Below are positions 40,908 through 48,253 of a stretch of 48,253 nt of DNA, piece after piece. This stretch comes from F23-D06 sp045116675. GTDB taxonomy: Bacteria > Bacteroidota > Bacteroidia > Bacteroidales > WCHB1-69. The position numbers and the translations under genes were made by a program. A model generated the notes under the pieces. That model ran no database searches. It saw nothing but the letters and a program-made list of their open reading frames with translations, and was not told the origin of the DNA. The stretch spans positions 1 to 48,253 of the forward strand of contig JBGUMF010000028.1 in NCBI GenBank assembly GCA_045116675.1, given 5' to 3'. Positions within the stretch are counted from its first letter, which is position 1. Each line of letters opens with the position of its first letter.

Positions 40908-41967
40908 GATGCTCAAGGATGTTAATGAATTCTTGTCGGTCGTTTTCAAAAATGAATCCTACTTCAATAGGAAGGATGAAAACAGGGAGCAAAGATACGT
41001 TTTTTTTCAAACGCTCTGTTTGCAGCCGCATCCAGTCTTTCTCCGTAGTGAAAAGAACAGGCTGCTCAGCAGTATGGGTGAAATAGGATTCCCTGATATG
41101 TTGAATGTCGCTCTCGGAATAGTTGTAATGATCCGGGAAACGCACATGCTGTATGCGATGAAATTGTTGCCGGAGATATTCGTAAAGTGGTGAAGGATTG
41201 GCGATTCCCGTAACCAGCACGATATTGGAGTCTGGCGTTAGCGTGATTTTGCAAGCCTGTTCCGTGACAGGCTCCGGTGACGCGTAGGTGTATCGGGTGA
41301 AAAAGAGAGGCTGATGCGGGGCAAGACCCAACTGCTGCCGCCAAAAGTCCCGATCAACGGGTGCAGACTCATCCGGCACCTTGGTAACCAGTACCAAGTC
41401 GGCATCGCGCACAGCATCAGGGAACTCACGCAACCGTCCCGCAGGCAAGGGATAGTCGCGGAAATAAGGTCGGGCATATTCGGTCAGGATGATGCGTAGC
41501 GACGGGGTGACAGACAGATGCTGGTAGGCATCGTCCATCACGATGACGTCGGTGTCGGGCGCGTAATCGATAAGACGACAGATGCCCTCCTCGCGGTCCT
41601 CGGCCACCGCCAACGGCAATGCCGGAAAACGCTGGTGCAACAGAAGCGGTTCGTCCCCAATCAGATTGGCATTCAGATCCGCTGTTGGCATGGTGTTGGC
41701 CAGAACATACCCCTTGGATTTCCGCCCGTAACCACGGCTCAACATGGCCACGTGTGCGAATCGGCTCAGACAGCGTGTAATGAAAGAGGCATGCGGTGTC
41801 TTACCCGTACCCCCGATGGCGATATTGCCAACGCAAATCACAGGAATCTCCGCCTTATAGGAAGGAATAAATCCCTTATGGTAAGCCCAGCGGCGCAATC
41901 GGGCGATGTTTCCGAAGAGCCATCCCGCTGGCACCAACAGTCGTCGTATCTTGAAAGGCCTACTCAT
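40879..41967 (-). CDS. lpxK: Tetraacyldisaccharide 4'-kinase LpxK
   Basis: LpxK phosphorylates the 4'-position of the lipid A disaccharide at the inner membrane. The 362-residue protein has the expected N-terminal amphipathic/membrane-associated helix, then IPVICVGNIAIGGTGKTPHA, whose GGTGKTP is the P-loop, SRGYGRKSKGYVLA, and DVIVMDDAYQHLSV (the DDGFQH-type motif, here DDAYQH). The latter change from Gly-Phe to Ala-Tyr is seen in family members. Its ATG overlaps the phoH stop by 8 nt. Presence of lpxK shows that the organism makes lipid A. Confidence 0.94.
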   Translation of the reverse strand: MSRPFKIRRLLVPAGWLFGNIARLRRWAYHKGFIPSYKAEIPVICVGNIAIGGTGKTPHASFITRCLSRFAHVAMLSRGYGRKSKGYVLANTMPTADLNANLIGDEPLLLHQRFPALPLAVAEDREEGICRLIDYAPDTDVIVMDDAYQHLSVTPSLRIILTEYARPYFRDYPLPAGRLREFPDAVRDADLVLVTKVPDESAPVDRDFWRQQLGLAPHQPLFFTRYTYASPEPVTEQACKITLTPDSNIVLVTGIANPSPLYEYLRQQFHRIQHVRFPDHYNYSESDIQHIRESYFTHTAEQPVLFTTEKDWMRLQTERLKKNVSLLPVFILPIEVGFIFENDRQEFINILEHHVRRSEEKN

Positions 41968-42985
41968 GGTCCGTTTCGGTTGAGGCTTCAGCCTGCGCTT
42001 TCATCTTGCTCTCCTTTCGCTCTTTGGCCAGTTCGGCAAGATGGTTTTCGTAGGCTTCGTAACGGTTGATGATCTTGGTCACCAGATGATGACGCACCAC
42101 ATCCTTGGTGTCCATATAGATGAAGTCAATGCCCGGAATGGAACTCAAGATGCGGTCGGCCTGAATCAGCCCCGACTGCTGGTTCTTGGGCAGGTCTATC
42201 TGGGTGATGTCACCGGTAATGAAGAACTTGGCGTTTTTCCCCATGCGGGTGAGGAACATCTTCAACTGCGACGAGGTGGCGTTCTGGGCCTCGTCAAGGA
42301 TGACGTAGGCATTGTCCAAAGTGCGGCCGCGCATGAAGGCTAACGGCGCGATTTCTATCACCTTGTCCTCCATGTACGACATGAGCTTCTGCATGGGCAT
42401 CATGTCCCAAAGCGCGTCATAAAGCGGTTGCAGATACGGGTCGAGCTTGTCGCGGAGGTCTCCGGGGAGAAATCCGAGGTTTTCGCCCGCCTCCACCGCA
42501 GGACGGGTGAGGATGATGCGCTTGATTTGCTTGTTTTTCAAAGCCCGCACGGCCAAAGCCACGGCGGTGTATGTCTTGCCAGTACCCGCTGGCCCGATGA
42601 TGAAGACCATATCGTTCTTGGCGGCACTCGCCACCATCTTCTTCTGATTGGGCGTGATGGCTTTGATGAGTTTGCCCTCCCGCCCATGCACGATGACGTT
42701 GCTGTCACCGCTGTCAAGCCGGTAGAAGCTGTCGTCCTCCAAGGCCGTGATGTTGAGGATATCCGTCTCCGTAAGCCTGCCAAACTCCTCCAAGTGCTTC
42801 TGCAGCAGCTGCATCCGTTCCTCAAAAAGCAGAACCTCGTGGTCCTCACCCATAACCTTGATCTCGTTGCCTCTGGCAATGATCTTGAGTTTGGTGAAAA
42901 TGTGCGACAACAGGTCTATGTTGGCATTCTGGCTGCCGTAAAGACCCACCACGTTATCGGGTTCTATAGGGATGATTTTTTCCAT
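41960..42985 (-). CDS. phoH: PhoH-family ATPase
   Basis: The 341-residue cytosolic protein is a PhoH-like P-loop NTPase, a family linked to RNA helicase-type activity and often near ybeY. The N-terminal KH-like part is followed by FIIGPAGTGKTYTAVALAV (Walker A), IILTRPAVEAGENLGFLPGD, AYVILDEAQNATSSQLKMFL (Walker B DEAQN) and FFITGDITQIDLP. Length and C-terminus (charged, KESKMKAQAEAS) are normal. I chose the ATG at 42985; an upstream TTG is in frame. It lies 1 nt after the M23 gene stop and overlaps lpxK by 8 nt. Confidence 0.95.
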   Translation of the reverse strand: MEKIIPIEPDNVVGLYGSQNANIDLLSHIFTKLKIIARGNEIKVMGEDHEVLLFEERMQLLQKHLEEFGRLTETDILNITALEDDSFYRLDSGDSNVIVHGREGKLIKAITPNQKKMVASAAKNDMVFIIGPAGTGKTYTAVALAVRALKNKQIKRIILTRPAVEAGENLGFLPGDLRDKLDPYLQPLYDALWDMMPMQKLMSYMEDKVIEIAPLAFMRGRTLDNAYVILDEAQNATSSQLKMFLTRMGKNAKFFITGDITQIDLPKNQQSGLIQADRILSSIPGIDFIYMDTKDVVRHHLVTKIINRYEAYENHLAELAKERKESKMKAQAEASTETDHE

Positions 42986-42986
42986 A

Positions 42987-43904
42987 TCATTCAATAGTTA
43001 AATAATTTAAGGGATTAATGGGAAAGCCGTTGTACCACAATTCGAAATGCAAATGATAGGTTTTCCCTTCGGAAGAGCCACTGTTACCGAGCTTGGCGAG
43101 GCCTTCGCCAGCGCGGACACGCGCTCCCGTCTTCTTCATCAGGGCTGCGTTACGCTTGTAAATGGAAACCAGATTGCCCGGATGCTGGACGATGATGGTA
43201 TAGCCGTCATCTGCCGTGAACCCGGAATAAACGACCACCCCGTCAGCGATGCACGCTACAATACTGTTCTGTCCGGAAAGGATGTCGATCCCATAGTGTT
43301 TGCGCGTGGCGTCGAACACTTGGACCACGGATCCGATGGCCGGCGGGTATAAGGACAGGTTTGTGATCTTGGCCTGGGCGATGCCCGGAACGTTGTCGCT
43401 TCCGCCACCGTCATCTTTCCGGATGCGCCCCAATATCCGTTTTGCCTCCTTTTCAATGGATTCCGTCTCGGCTATCCGCTTCTTGTCACGCTCGGCGCTG
43501 TGGGTCTGCGGGGAGGATTGGGCATCCTTGTCCATCTCTCCAATCGTGGGCACATCCCCGGCAAACATCTTGGACAAATGCTCGATATATTCCTGGTTAT
43601 ACTGAATGATGCGGCTCATCGAGTCCACCCGTGCGGCTGTCTGCTTGTACAACTTGTAATCCTTTTGGGTGGTATAGCCCGGAATGTACATGCGCAAAGG
43701 TGTAAGCGCAATGATGACCGTCGTCAGCAGGATGAGCACAACGGAAGCTAATATGATGAAGACAGCCATCTTCTGAATTGTAATCTTCTTGATGACAAAA
43801 CTCTGCTCATGAGTCTCCTCGTTGGAGAAGACCAACCGGTAGCGGGTCTTCCATTCGCTCACAATAACGCTCCAAAACTTCTTAAATTTTTGAAATTTGC
43901 CCAT
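42987..43904 (-). CDS. M23 family metallopeptidase (membrane-anchored)
   Basis: The 305-residue protein has a cytoplasmic N-terminal stretch, one membrane anchor at about 48-72 (MAVFIILASVVLILLTTVII), a coiled-coil-like periplasmic region (to about 180) and an M23 LytM-type domain. The zinc ligands look intact: H-x3-D in KHYGIDILSG and H-x-H in YHLHFELWYNG. M23 enzymes cut peptidoglycan cross-bridges; in this arrangement the protein resembles division or envelope-remodelling factors of Bacteroidota. The ATG at 43904 was chosen, since upstream in-frame codons lie on the promoter side (-7 box 43926-43933). It heads the operon. Confidence 0.93.
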   Translation of the reverse strand: MGKFQKFKKFWSVIVSEWKTRYRLVFSNEETHEQSFVIKKITIQKMAVFIILASVVLILLTTVIIALTPLRMYIPGYTTQKDYKLYKQTAARVDSMSRIIQYNQEYIEHLSKMFAGDVPTIGEMDKDAQSSPQTHSAERDKKRIAETESIEKEAKRILGRIRKDDGGGSDNVPGIAQAKITNLSLYPPAIGSVVQVFDATRKHYGIDILSGQNSIVACIADGVVVYSGFTADDGYTIIVQHPGNLVSIYKRNAALMKKTGARVRAGEGLAKLGNSGSSEGKTYHLHFELWYNGFPINPLNYLTIE

Positions 43905-43925
43905 CCGAGATTTTTTTATTGGGCG

Positions 43926-43933
43926 CAAAAATA
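43926..43933 (-). promoter_or_regulatory. Promoter -7 box (TATTTTTG) for the M23-phoH-lpxK-PNP operon
   Basis: Minus-strand TATTTTTG lies 22 nt upstream of the ATG at 43904. Confidence 0.7.
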
Positions 43934-44025
43934 CAAAAAAATGCGCTCTTTGCTTCATCAATTCAAAGATTAGTCAATGTGAAAATAAAAATAATGTGAA
44001 TATGGTGTTGTTTTAAAAAAAAATT

Positions 44026-44033
44026 TATCTTTG
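44026..44033 (+). promoter_or_regulatory. Promoter -7 box (TATCTTTG) for the four-helix-bundle protein
   Basis: TATCTTTG lies 27 nt upstream of the ATG at 44061; an in-frame start further upstream at 44031 lies in the box and is excluded. Confidence 0.7.
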
Positions 44034-44060
44034 TCCCCTGTCTTAATTAAAATTAATGTT

Positions 44061-44504
44061 ATGAATGACCAAGACAACAATGTAAGCTTTTTCAGGTTTG
44101 AGGACTTGAGGATTTATGCCAAAGCAACAGACTATATAACCTGGCTCTATCAGGAGACAGCAGGTTTCATTTTGGAAGTTGCCGATTGTAAGAATGTTCT
44201 GCGGGATTCCTTCCTGAAATCAGCGCAGAGTATTGCCTTGAATATGGCGGAGGGTTCTTCCCGTAATAAGACCCAGTTCCTGTATTATCTTAAAATGGCC
44301 AAAAGTTCCGTGCGCGAATGCGTCGTCTTCACCGAGATCGCCTACAAACTGGGTGTCTTATCGGATGACGCTAAGGAATATTCCCGTAACCAACTGATGG
44401 AATTAACCAAAATGGTCGGATCGCTGATCGCATCCCTGCAGAGAAGCTCGAACAGTATAATCCGCGATGAAAAGGAGGACGAATTCGATGATCCGATTTT
44501 GTAA
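44061..44504 (+). CDS. Four helix bundle protein (23S rRNA intervening-sequence protein family)
   Basis: The 147-residue protein matches the four-helix-bundle family first met as ORFs in 23S rRNA intervening sequences (TIGR02436): FRFEDLRIYAKATDYITWLY at the start, the conserved SFLKSAQSIALNMAEGSSRN segment and FLYYLKMAKSSVRECVVFTE. Its function is unknown; proteins of the family form pentamers. In this window it stands free in the chromosome, not inside an rRNA gene, and its end overlaps the C10 peptidase gene by 17 nt. Length is slightly longer than the usual 120 aa owing to an acidic tail (EKEDEFDDPIL). Confidence 0.92.
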   Translation: MNDQDNNVSFFRFEDLRIYAKATDYITWLYQETAGFILEVADCKNVLRDSFLKSAQSIALNMAEGSSRNKTQFLYYLKMAKSSVRECVVFTEIAYKLGVLSDDAKEYSRNQLMELTKMVGSLIASLQRSSNSIIRDEKEDEFDDPIL

Positions 44505-46590
44505 CAGATGCTGGCTGCTGGTCGTTTGTCTCTTTTTAGCCTCTTTCGTGACAAATGCCGCTCCTGTCGCTCCCGATTCTCTGATTACTCTATCGAAAAA
44601 AGCTTTTCTCCAAAAATTGAACGGTCACAGGCCTGGCACACGGGATGTGTCAGTGCGTTCCGCCTCATTCTACAAAAATGGGGAGGATACCGTTTTGCTG
44701 ATCACAAACTTCGACAAGGGGTTTATGGTGCTGGCCGCAGATGATGCCGTCAGCCCGGTACTGGCCTATTCGCTGGACGAACAAATGGATTTAAACGACA
44801 TGCCCCCCGCCGCCCGCGACTGGCTGAACCTATATGCCAAAGAAATAGCCTTCGTCCGAAACAACCCCGAACGTTCCATCCATCCGGACTGGAATGCCCT
44901 CAAAAACGGCAATGCCATAAAAGGCGACAGTGTTAGTGTTATCGTTTCACCCCTTCTGACAGCCGAATGGAATCAGACAAAGTACTACAACAAGTATTCC
45001 CCACAGGATGACAGTGTGCCGGCGGCGTATGATCGCCGGACACCCAATGGATGCGTGGCCGTAGCTATGGCCATGATCATGTATTATTACCGCTATCCCA
45101 CTCATGGTACTGGCAGCCACACAAACCATACGGATTATGGCGATTTTTATGTGAATTTCGGCCAACAGAATTATTGCTACGAAGCAATGGAAGATGTTCT
45201 CACCGGCCCGAATGACGAAGTGGCCAAGCTGATTTTCCATTGCGCAACATCCGTGAATATGACGTATGGCTCATCTGGATCCGGAGCCTATTCCCACGAC
45301 GTGCCAGGAGCCATGCAGACCTATTTCGGGTACAGCCCCAACGCTTCCATCGTAGGACGTTACAACTACTCTAGCTCCCAGTGGAAACAAATGCTGAAAA
45401 CCGAACTGAATAATCGCCGACCTGTTTACTATTCGGGACATGGCGATGAGGGTGGTCACGCTTTCGTGTGCGACGGATATAATGAAGACAACCTTTTCCA
45501 TTTCAATTTCGGCTGGGGCGGATCATCTAACGGCTATTATGCGTTAAGTTCCTCAGAAAGTTCCACAGCCGTCGGCGGCTTCCACCATAGCCAGCAGATG
45601 ATTGTCAACTGCTACCCGGGCGATGCTAATTATCCCTATTATTGTACTGATAAAATCATAAAATCCTCCAAAGGGACCATAGAAGACGGAAGCGGTCCAT
45701 CGCATTACCAGAACAACACCCATTGCATGATGGCAATCACAGATGACTACGTGGATTTCATCAGTATCTCCCTGCAGATGATGGATACGGAAGACGGACA
45801 GGATACGCTCTCCTTCTGGGATGGTCATCCGTCAAACGGACATCTTCTGAAATCCTTTTCCGGTCAGTTGCCTTCGCAGTTGAATTACACGTTTCAAACG
45901 GATTCACTGTATGTCACGTTCAACACCAACGAATCGGGAACCGGACAAGGATGGCGCTTCTCGTATGAAGTGACAAGTCTTACCTTTTATTGCAGTTACG
46001 AATTGCACAGAACACATCAGGGCACAATCACAGATGGTAGCGGCACTTTGAATTACCTGCCCAACAGCTATTGTATTTGGAGACTCTGGCCCAACCACGC
46101 CCAATACATCATTCTCTCTTTTTCCGAAATGGACATCCACCCCAACGACAATCTTTTTATCTATGATGTCCAATCGCAAAACAACAGGCTGGTGGCCAAC
46201 TATTCGGGGAATCAGATTCCGGAACCACTTACGGTAAACACCAATAAGCTTCTGATAATACTCGAAACCGACAACTATCTGAATGCGGGCGGATTCACGC
46301 TTTCGTGGATTACCGACAGCGTTGTTTCCTCCGTACAGGACCCCCAAGGAAGTGATGTAATCATATATCCGAATCCCGTCTCCAACCAGTTGCATATTTC
46401 AATGCCTTCCTGCTCACAAAAGACGGATATCCAACTGTATGATCTGTCCGGAAAACTTGTCCGCAAGATGATGACAGATTCTGGCGCGGATTGCATTATG
46501 GATGTTTCTTCCCTTCCATCAGGCATATATATATTAAAGGTATATGATGACAAGAATGTTTTTCGTAGAAAAATTGTCGTGGAACGATAA
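44488..46590 (+). CDS. Secreted C10-family cysteine protease (streptopain-like) with two CUB-like domains and T9SS tail
   Basis: The 700-residue preproprotein has a signal peptide (RFCNRCWLLVVCLFLASF), a Spi-type propeptide (about 30-140, starting APDSLITLSKKAFLQKL, with FMVLAADDAVSPVLAYS), then a C10 catalytic domain with the nucleophile C189 in NGCVAVAMAMIMYYYRYP and the catalytic H324 in GGHAFVCDGY. Two CUB-like domains follow (from about 395 and 515: GTIEDGSGPSHYQNN, GTITDGSGTLNYLPN). The C-terminal T9SS type A sorting domain (about 625-700) has IIYPNPVSNQLHISM and LPSGIYILKVY. The enzyme should be secreted and self-processed. The ATG at 44488 is preferred because AGGAGG (44473-44478) sits 9 nt upstream. 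It overlaps the four-helix-bundle gene. Confidence 0.94.
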   Translation: MIRFCNRCWLLVVCLFLASFVTNAAPVAPDSLITLSKKAFLQKLNGHRPGTRDVSVRSASFYKNGEDTVLLITNFDKGFMVLAADDAVSPVLAYSLDEQMDLNDMPPAARDWLNLYAKEIAFVRNNPERSIHPDWNALKNGNAIKGDSVSVIVSPLLTAEWNQTKYYNKYSPQDDSVPAAYDRRTPNGCVAVAMAMIMYYYRYPTHGTGSHTNHTDYGDFYVNFGQQNYCYEAMEDVLTGPNDEVAKLIFHCATSVNMTYGSSGSGAYSHDVPGAMQTYFGYSPNASIVGRYNYSSSQWKQMLKTELNNRRPVYYSGHGDEGGHAFVCDGYNEDNLFHFNFGWGGSSNGYYALSSSESSTAVGGFHHSQQMIVNCYPGDANYPYYCTDKIIKSSKGTIEDGSGPSHYQNNTHCMMAITDDYVDFISISLQMMDTEDGQDTLSFWDGHPSNGHLLKSFSGQLPSQLNYTFQTDSLYVTFNTNESGTGQGWRFSYEVTSLTFYCSYELHRTHQGTITDGSGTLNYLPNSYCIWRLWPNHAQYIILSFSEMDIHPNDNLFIYDVQSQNNRLVANYSGNQIPEPLTVNTNKLLIILETDNYLNAGGFTLSWITDSVVSSVQDPQGSDVIIYPNPVSNQLHISMPSCSQKTDIQLYDLSGKLVRKMMTDSGADCIMDVSSLPSGIYILKVYDDKNVFRRKIVVER

Positions 46591-46669
46591 TTTTTTCAGG
46601 TGCCTTAAACATCGGACTGCTTTTCTCGTCTTACCTGTCGTTTTCACTAACTTTTAAAATCACATTATC

Positions 46670-47881
46670 ATGAAAAAGTCAGTTTTGTTAATCAGCCTTT
46701 TATGGATGGGCAGTTTGGCCGTTTCTTCAGTTATGGCACAGCCCACATCCAGAGCTTCTGCACCGAGCAGCAAGCCCGCAACCACTGTCAGCAGTCCGGT
46801 GGATCGTCAGGTCCGGAAAGGTGACGCGCAGATGAGTAGAGCCAACAGCAGTTACCAAAAGGCACAGACAACACCGAGACCGACTTCTTCAAGCACGGTG
46901 AGCAGACCGGCATCCACGCCGTCGAGCGCTTCAGCCAGGACTTCTGCACCGTCGTCCGTGTCCCGTCCGGCTACCTCTTCCACGGTTACGCCGGCCTCCC
47001 GGAACAGCTCCACGCCTGCGGCAGCACGCCCGGCTTCCACGAGCAGCTCCTCTACCGTAACCCCGAGTGCCACCCGCACGAACACGTCATCAAGCGTATC
47101 TCGTCCGGCCTCCTCAACAACGGTAAAACCGGCTTCCTCAACGACAGCCAGACCTGCCTCGTCCGAGGTCGCAAAACCTGCAGCAACAGCAAAACCTGCC
47201 TCTTCTGCGACAAGTCGTCCAACGACATCTGCCGCTGTCAGCAATAGAACTGTAGATTCTCGCGTGTCAACACCGGCCACAGCCACGGCCAGTTCGTCAG
47301 AAGCCAAACGCGGATATACTTCCACAGGTCAAGCAACTCCTCAGCCGGCAACCTCCCGTTACGAAGGCGGTCGCCCCTCAGGTCAAGGTGTTGCACCCAG
47401 CCCTGACGGCAAACCGGCTCCCGGACACCACGCTCCGCTCGCCGCGCCCTATGTACACCCGAACCACCACTCTTTCGGTCACCACATGCACGTTCCTCAC
47501 GGTATCCGCCCCGTTTACTATCACGGTGTCCCCTACTACTTCTACAACAGTGTTTACTGCCGCTACATCAACGGATACTATATCATCTGCCGCCCGCCTG
47601 TAGGAGCTGTCATCGCACACTCCATCTTCCACACCTGGAGCCCCGTGGTGGTCGTTTACAGAAATGTGACATATTACTACGATGATGGCACATTTTACAC
47701 CCCGAGACAGAAAGATTACGTGGTTGTGAACCCTCCAATTGGTGCCCGCGTGGCTGAACTTCCGAGCAATTATGAGGAAATCGTTCTGGACGGATACGTT
47801 TACTACAAAGTGGATAACGTTTATTATAAGGAAGTTATAGTGAGTGGGTATATCTGGTATGAAGTGATTTTCGTAAGTTAG
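46670..47881 (+). CDS. Secreted Ser/Thr/Ala/Pro-rich protein with C-terminal DUF6515-like domain
   Basis: The 403-residue protein has a signal peptide (MKKSVLLISLLWMGSLAVSS). Residues about 30-240 are a low-complexity Ser/Thr/Pro/Ala region with repeated short units such as SRPAS, KPASS and ARPAS, likely extended and possibly O-glycosylated; Bacteroidota glycosylate D(S/T)-type sites, and such sites are few here. The C-terminal 150 residues are rich in Tyr, His and Val with repeating GVPYYFYNSVYCRYINGYY and GYVYYKVDNVYYKEV units, resembling DUF6515-type domains of Bacteroidota envelope proteins. The role is unknown. No lipobox or T9SS tail is seen, so it may reside in the periplasm or outer membrane. 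Confidence 0.8.
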   Translation: MKKSVLLISLLWMGSLAVSSVMAQPTSRASAPSSKPATTVSSPVDRQVRKGDAQMSRANSSYQKAQTTPRPTSSSTVSRPASTPSSASARTSAPSSVSRPATSSTVTPASRNSSTPAAARPASTSSSSTVTPSATRTNTSSSVSRPASSTTVKPASSTTARPASSEVAKPAATAKPASSATSRPTTSAAVSNRTVDSRVSTPATATASSSEAKRGYTSTGQATPQPATSRYEGGRPSGQGVAPSPDGKPAPGHHAPLAAPYVHPNHHSFGHHMHVPHGIRPVYYHGVPYYFYNSVYCRYINGYYIICRPPVGAVIAHSIFHTWSPVVVVYRNVTYYYDDGTFYTPRQKDYVVVNPPIGARVAELPSNYEEIVLDGYVYYKVDNVYYKEVIVSGYIWYEVIFVS

Positions 47882-47894
47882 AAAAAAAAATTGC

Positions 47895-47941
47895 TTGAGC
47901 GCGCTTGGTATATGAAAAAAAGTATATCTTTGCGCGCTCAA
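47895..47941. repeat. Perfect 10-bp inverted repeat bracketing the tRNA-Gln promoter
   Basis: TTGAGCGCGC (47895-47904) and GCGCGCTCAA (47932-47941) are exact reverse complements separated by 27 nt that contain most of the promoter: TTGG (47905-47908) as a likely -33 and TATCTTTG (47925-47932) as the -7 box. The right arm begins with the last base of the -7 box. This could be an operator or a DNA structure influencing tRNA transcription. Confidence 0.8.
47925..47932 (+). promoter_or_regulatory. Promoter -7 box (TATCTTTG) for tRNA-Gln
   Basis: TATCTTTG lies 15 nt upstream of the tRNA 5' end, so the primary transcript needs only a short 5' leader removed. Confidence 0.75.
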
Positions 47942-47946
47942 ACTTT

Positions 47947-48017
47947 TGCCCTGTGGTGTAATGGTAGCACAGCAGATTCTGGTTCTGTTTGTATGGGTTC
48001 GAGTCCTATCGGGGCAA
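47947..48017 (+). tRNA. tRNA-Gln (anticodon CTG)
   Basis: The sequence folds into a complete cloverleaf: acceptor TGCCCTG/CGGGGCA with a G-T pair, a D-arm with GGTGTAATGGTAGCAC, an anticodon stem GCAGA/TCTGT with the loop TTCTGGT, giving anticodon CTG and hence Gln (CAG codons), and a T-arm with GGGTTCGAGTCC. CCA is not encoded (the sequence continues ACAA). A promoter is upstream and a strong terminator at 48022-48048 follows. Confidence 0.95.
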
Positions 48018-48021
48018 CAAT

Positions 48022-48048
48022 AAAAATCACGCTTCCCGCGTGATTTTT
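48022..48048 (+). terminator. Intrinsic terminator after tRNA-Gln
   Basis: An 11-bp stem pairs AAAAATCACGC (48022-48032) with GCGTGATTTTT (48038-48048) around TTCCC, with more T residues after it. Confidence 0.92.
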
Positions 48049-48073
48049 TTTTATTCCCATATCTGAAAAATAG

Positions 48074-48081
48074 TATCTTTG
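48074..48081 (+). promoter_or_regulatory. Promoter -7 box (TATCTTTG) for uridine kinase
   Basis: TATCTTTG lies 26 nt upstream of the ATG at 48108. Confidence 0.72.
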
Positions 48082-48107
48082 CGTTCGCATTTTAAAACAC
48101 AAACGCT

Positions 48108-48253
48108 ATGCTCGTAATTGGAATCGCCGGCGGATCCGGCTCCGGCAAAACATCGGTGGTGAAGAAAATCATCCAAAGCCTGCCCAAAGAGCAGGTCAGC
48201 GTGCTTTCCCAAGACGCATATTACAAAGACAACGGCCATCTGCCCCAAGAGGA
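48108..48253 (+). CDS. udk: Uridine kinase, N-terminal part only
   Basis: The frame begins MLVIGIAGGSGSGKTSVVKK, with the P-loop GGSGSGKTS at residues 8-16, followed by VSVLSQDAYYKDN, the conserved Asp-Tyr-Tyr segment of uridine/cytidine kinases (phosphorylation of uridine to UMP in pyrimidine salvage). The gene runs off the window after 48 codons. It has its own promoter and is separated from tRNA-Gln by a terminator. Confidence 0.9.
   Translation, partial: MLVIGIAGGSGSGKTSVVKKIIQSLPKEQVSVLSQDAYYKDNGHLPQE

Noticed and set aside
44031..44060. Upstream start for the four-helix-bundle protein.
   Set aside because: The codon lies within the -7 promoter box, so it would not be transcribed.
44061..44504. 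Considered a sign of an rRNA operon or an intervening sequence within 23S rRNA.
   Set aside because: No rRNA sequence flanks it; free-standing members of this protein family are common in Bacteroidota.

Overview
The window reads as a chromosomal segment from a member of the Bacteroidota, most likely an uncultured anaerobic Bacteroidales. The evidence is convergent. Many genes are preceded by the Bacteroidota -7 promoter box TAnnTTTG (usually TATCTTTG or TATTTTTG). Two secreted proteins carry type IX secretion (T9SS) C-terminal sorting domains. PorP/SprF, PorW/SprE and PD40-OmpA (PorE-like) proteins are present. Lipoproteins with lipoboxes, an acyl-ACP thioesterase, a flavodiiron protein and a fused NfnAB-type oxidoreductase complete the picture. 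Coding density is high, and many gene pairs overlap by 1 to 29 nt. No insertion sequence, prophage, rRNA operon or CRISPR array was seen.

Layout. 1-1044 (+): the end of an outer-membrane barrel gene and a secreted protein of unknown role. 1074-8748 (-): a LysM lytic transglycosylase coupled to a large MORN-repeat protein, a small lipoprotein, then a tightly packed unit of lipoprotein, tilS, membrane protein and sufS. 8872-13567 (+): a small protein, a GH3/serine-hydrolase fusion, tsaB and a universal-stress-like protein. 13655-16854: recG (+) flanked by two small minus-strand genes. 17045-23074 (-): low-molecular-weight phosphatase, small GldL-like membrane protein, acyl-ACP thioesterase, P-loop protein, then the PD40-OmpA protein and an in-frame RarA-PorP/SprF fusion. 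23249-24981 (-): a T9SS cargo protein with two YWVG-type repeats behind a cobalamin riboswitch.

25050-34670 (+): a shortened YdeI-like protein and a MORN lipoprotein lying between two nearly identical promoter segments, dCMP deaminase, riboflavin synthase, PorW/SprE, bactofilin, AtpZ, an AtpI-like membrane protein, a flavodiiron protein and the NfnAB fusion. 34745-37537 (-): rpsO and pnp. 37632-40064 (+): an octamer tandem repeat, a glycosyltransferase, a steroid-5-alpha-reductase-like membrane protein and a Rieske-like lipoprotein. 40083-43933 (-): M23 peptidase, PhoH, LpxK and purine nucleoside phosphorylase. 44026-48253 (+): four-helix-bundle protein, C10 cysteine protease with T9SS tail, Ser/Ala/Pro-rich secreted protein, tRNA-Gln and the start of uridine kinase.

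The most unusual items are the B12-riboswitch-controlled T9SS surface protein, which is a candidate corrinoid-related surface factor, and the uninterrupted fusion of the cytoplasmic ATPase RarA to an outer-membrane PorP/SprF protein whose signal peptide lies inside the ORF. Several T9SS parts are scattered through the window, so export and surface attachment are a recurring theme. Function calls rest on motif and family recognition by eye; no database search was run.
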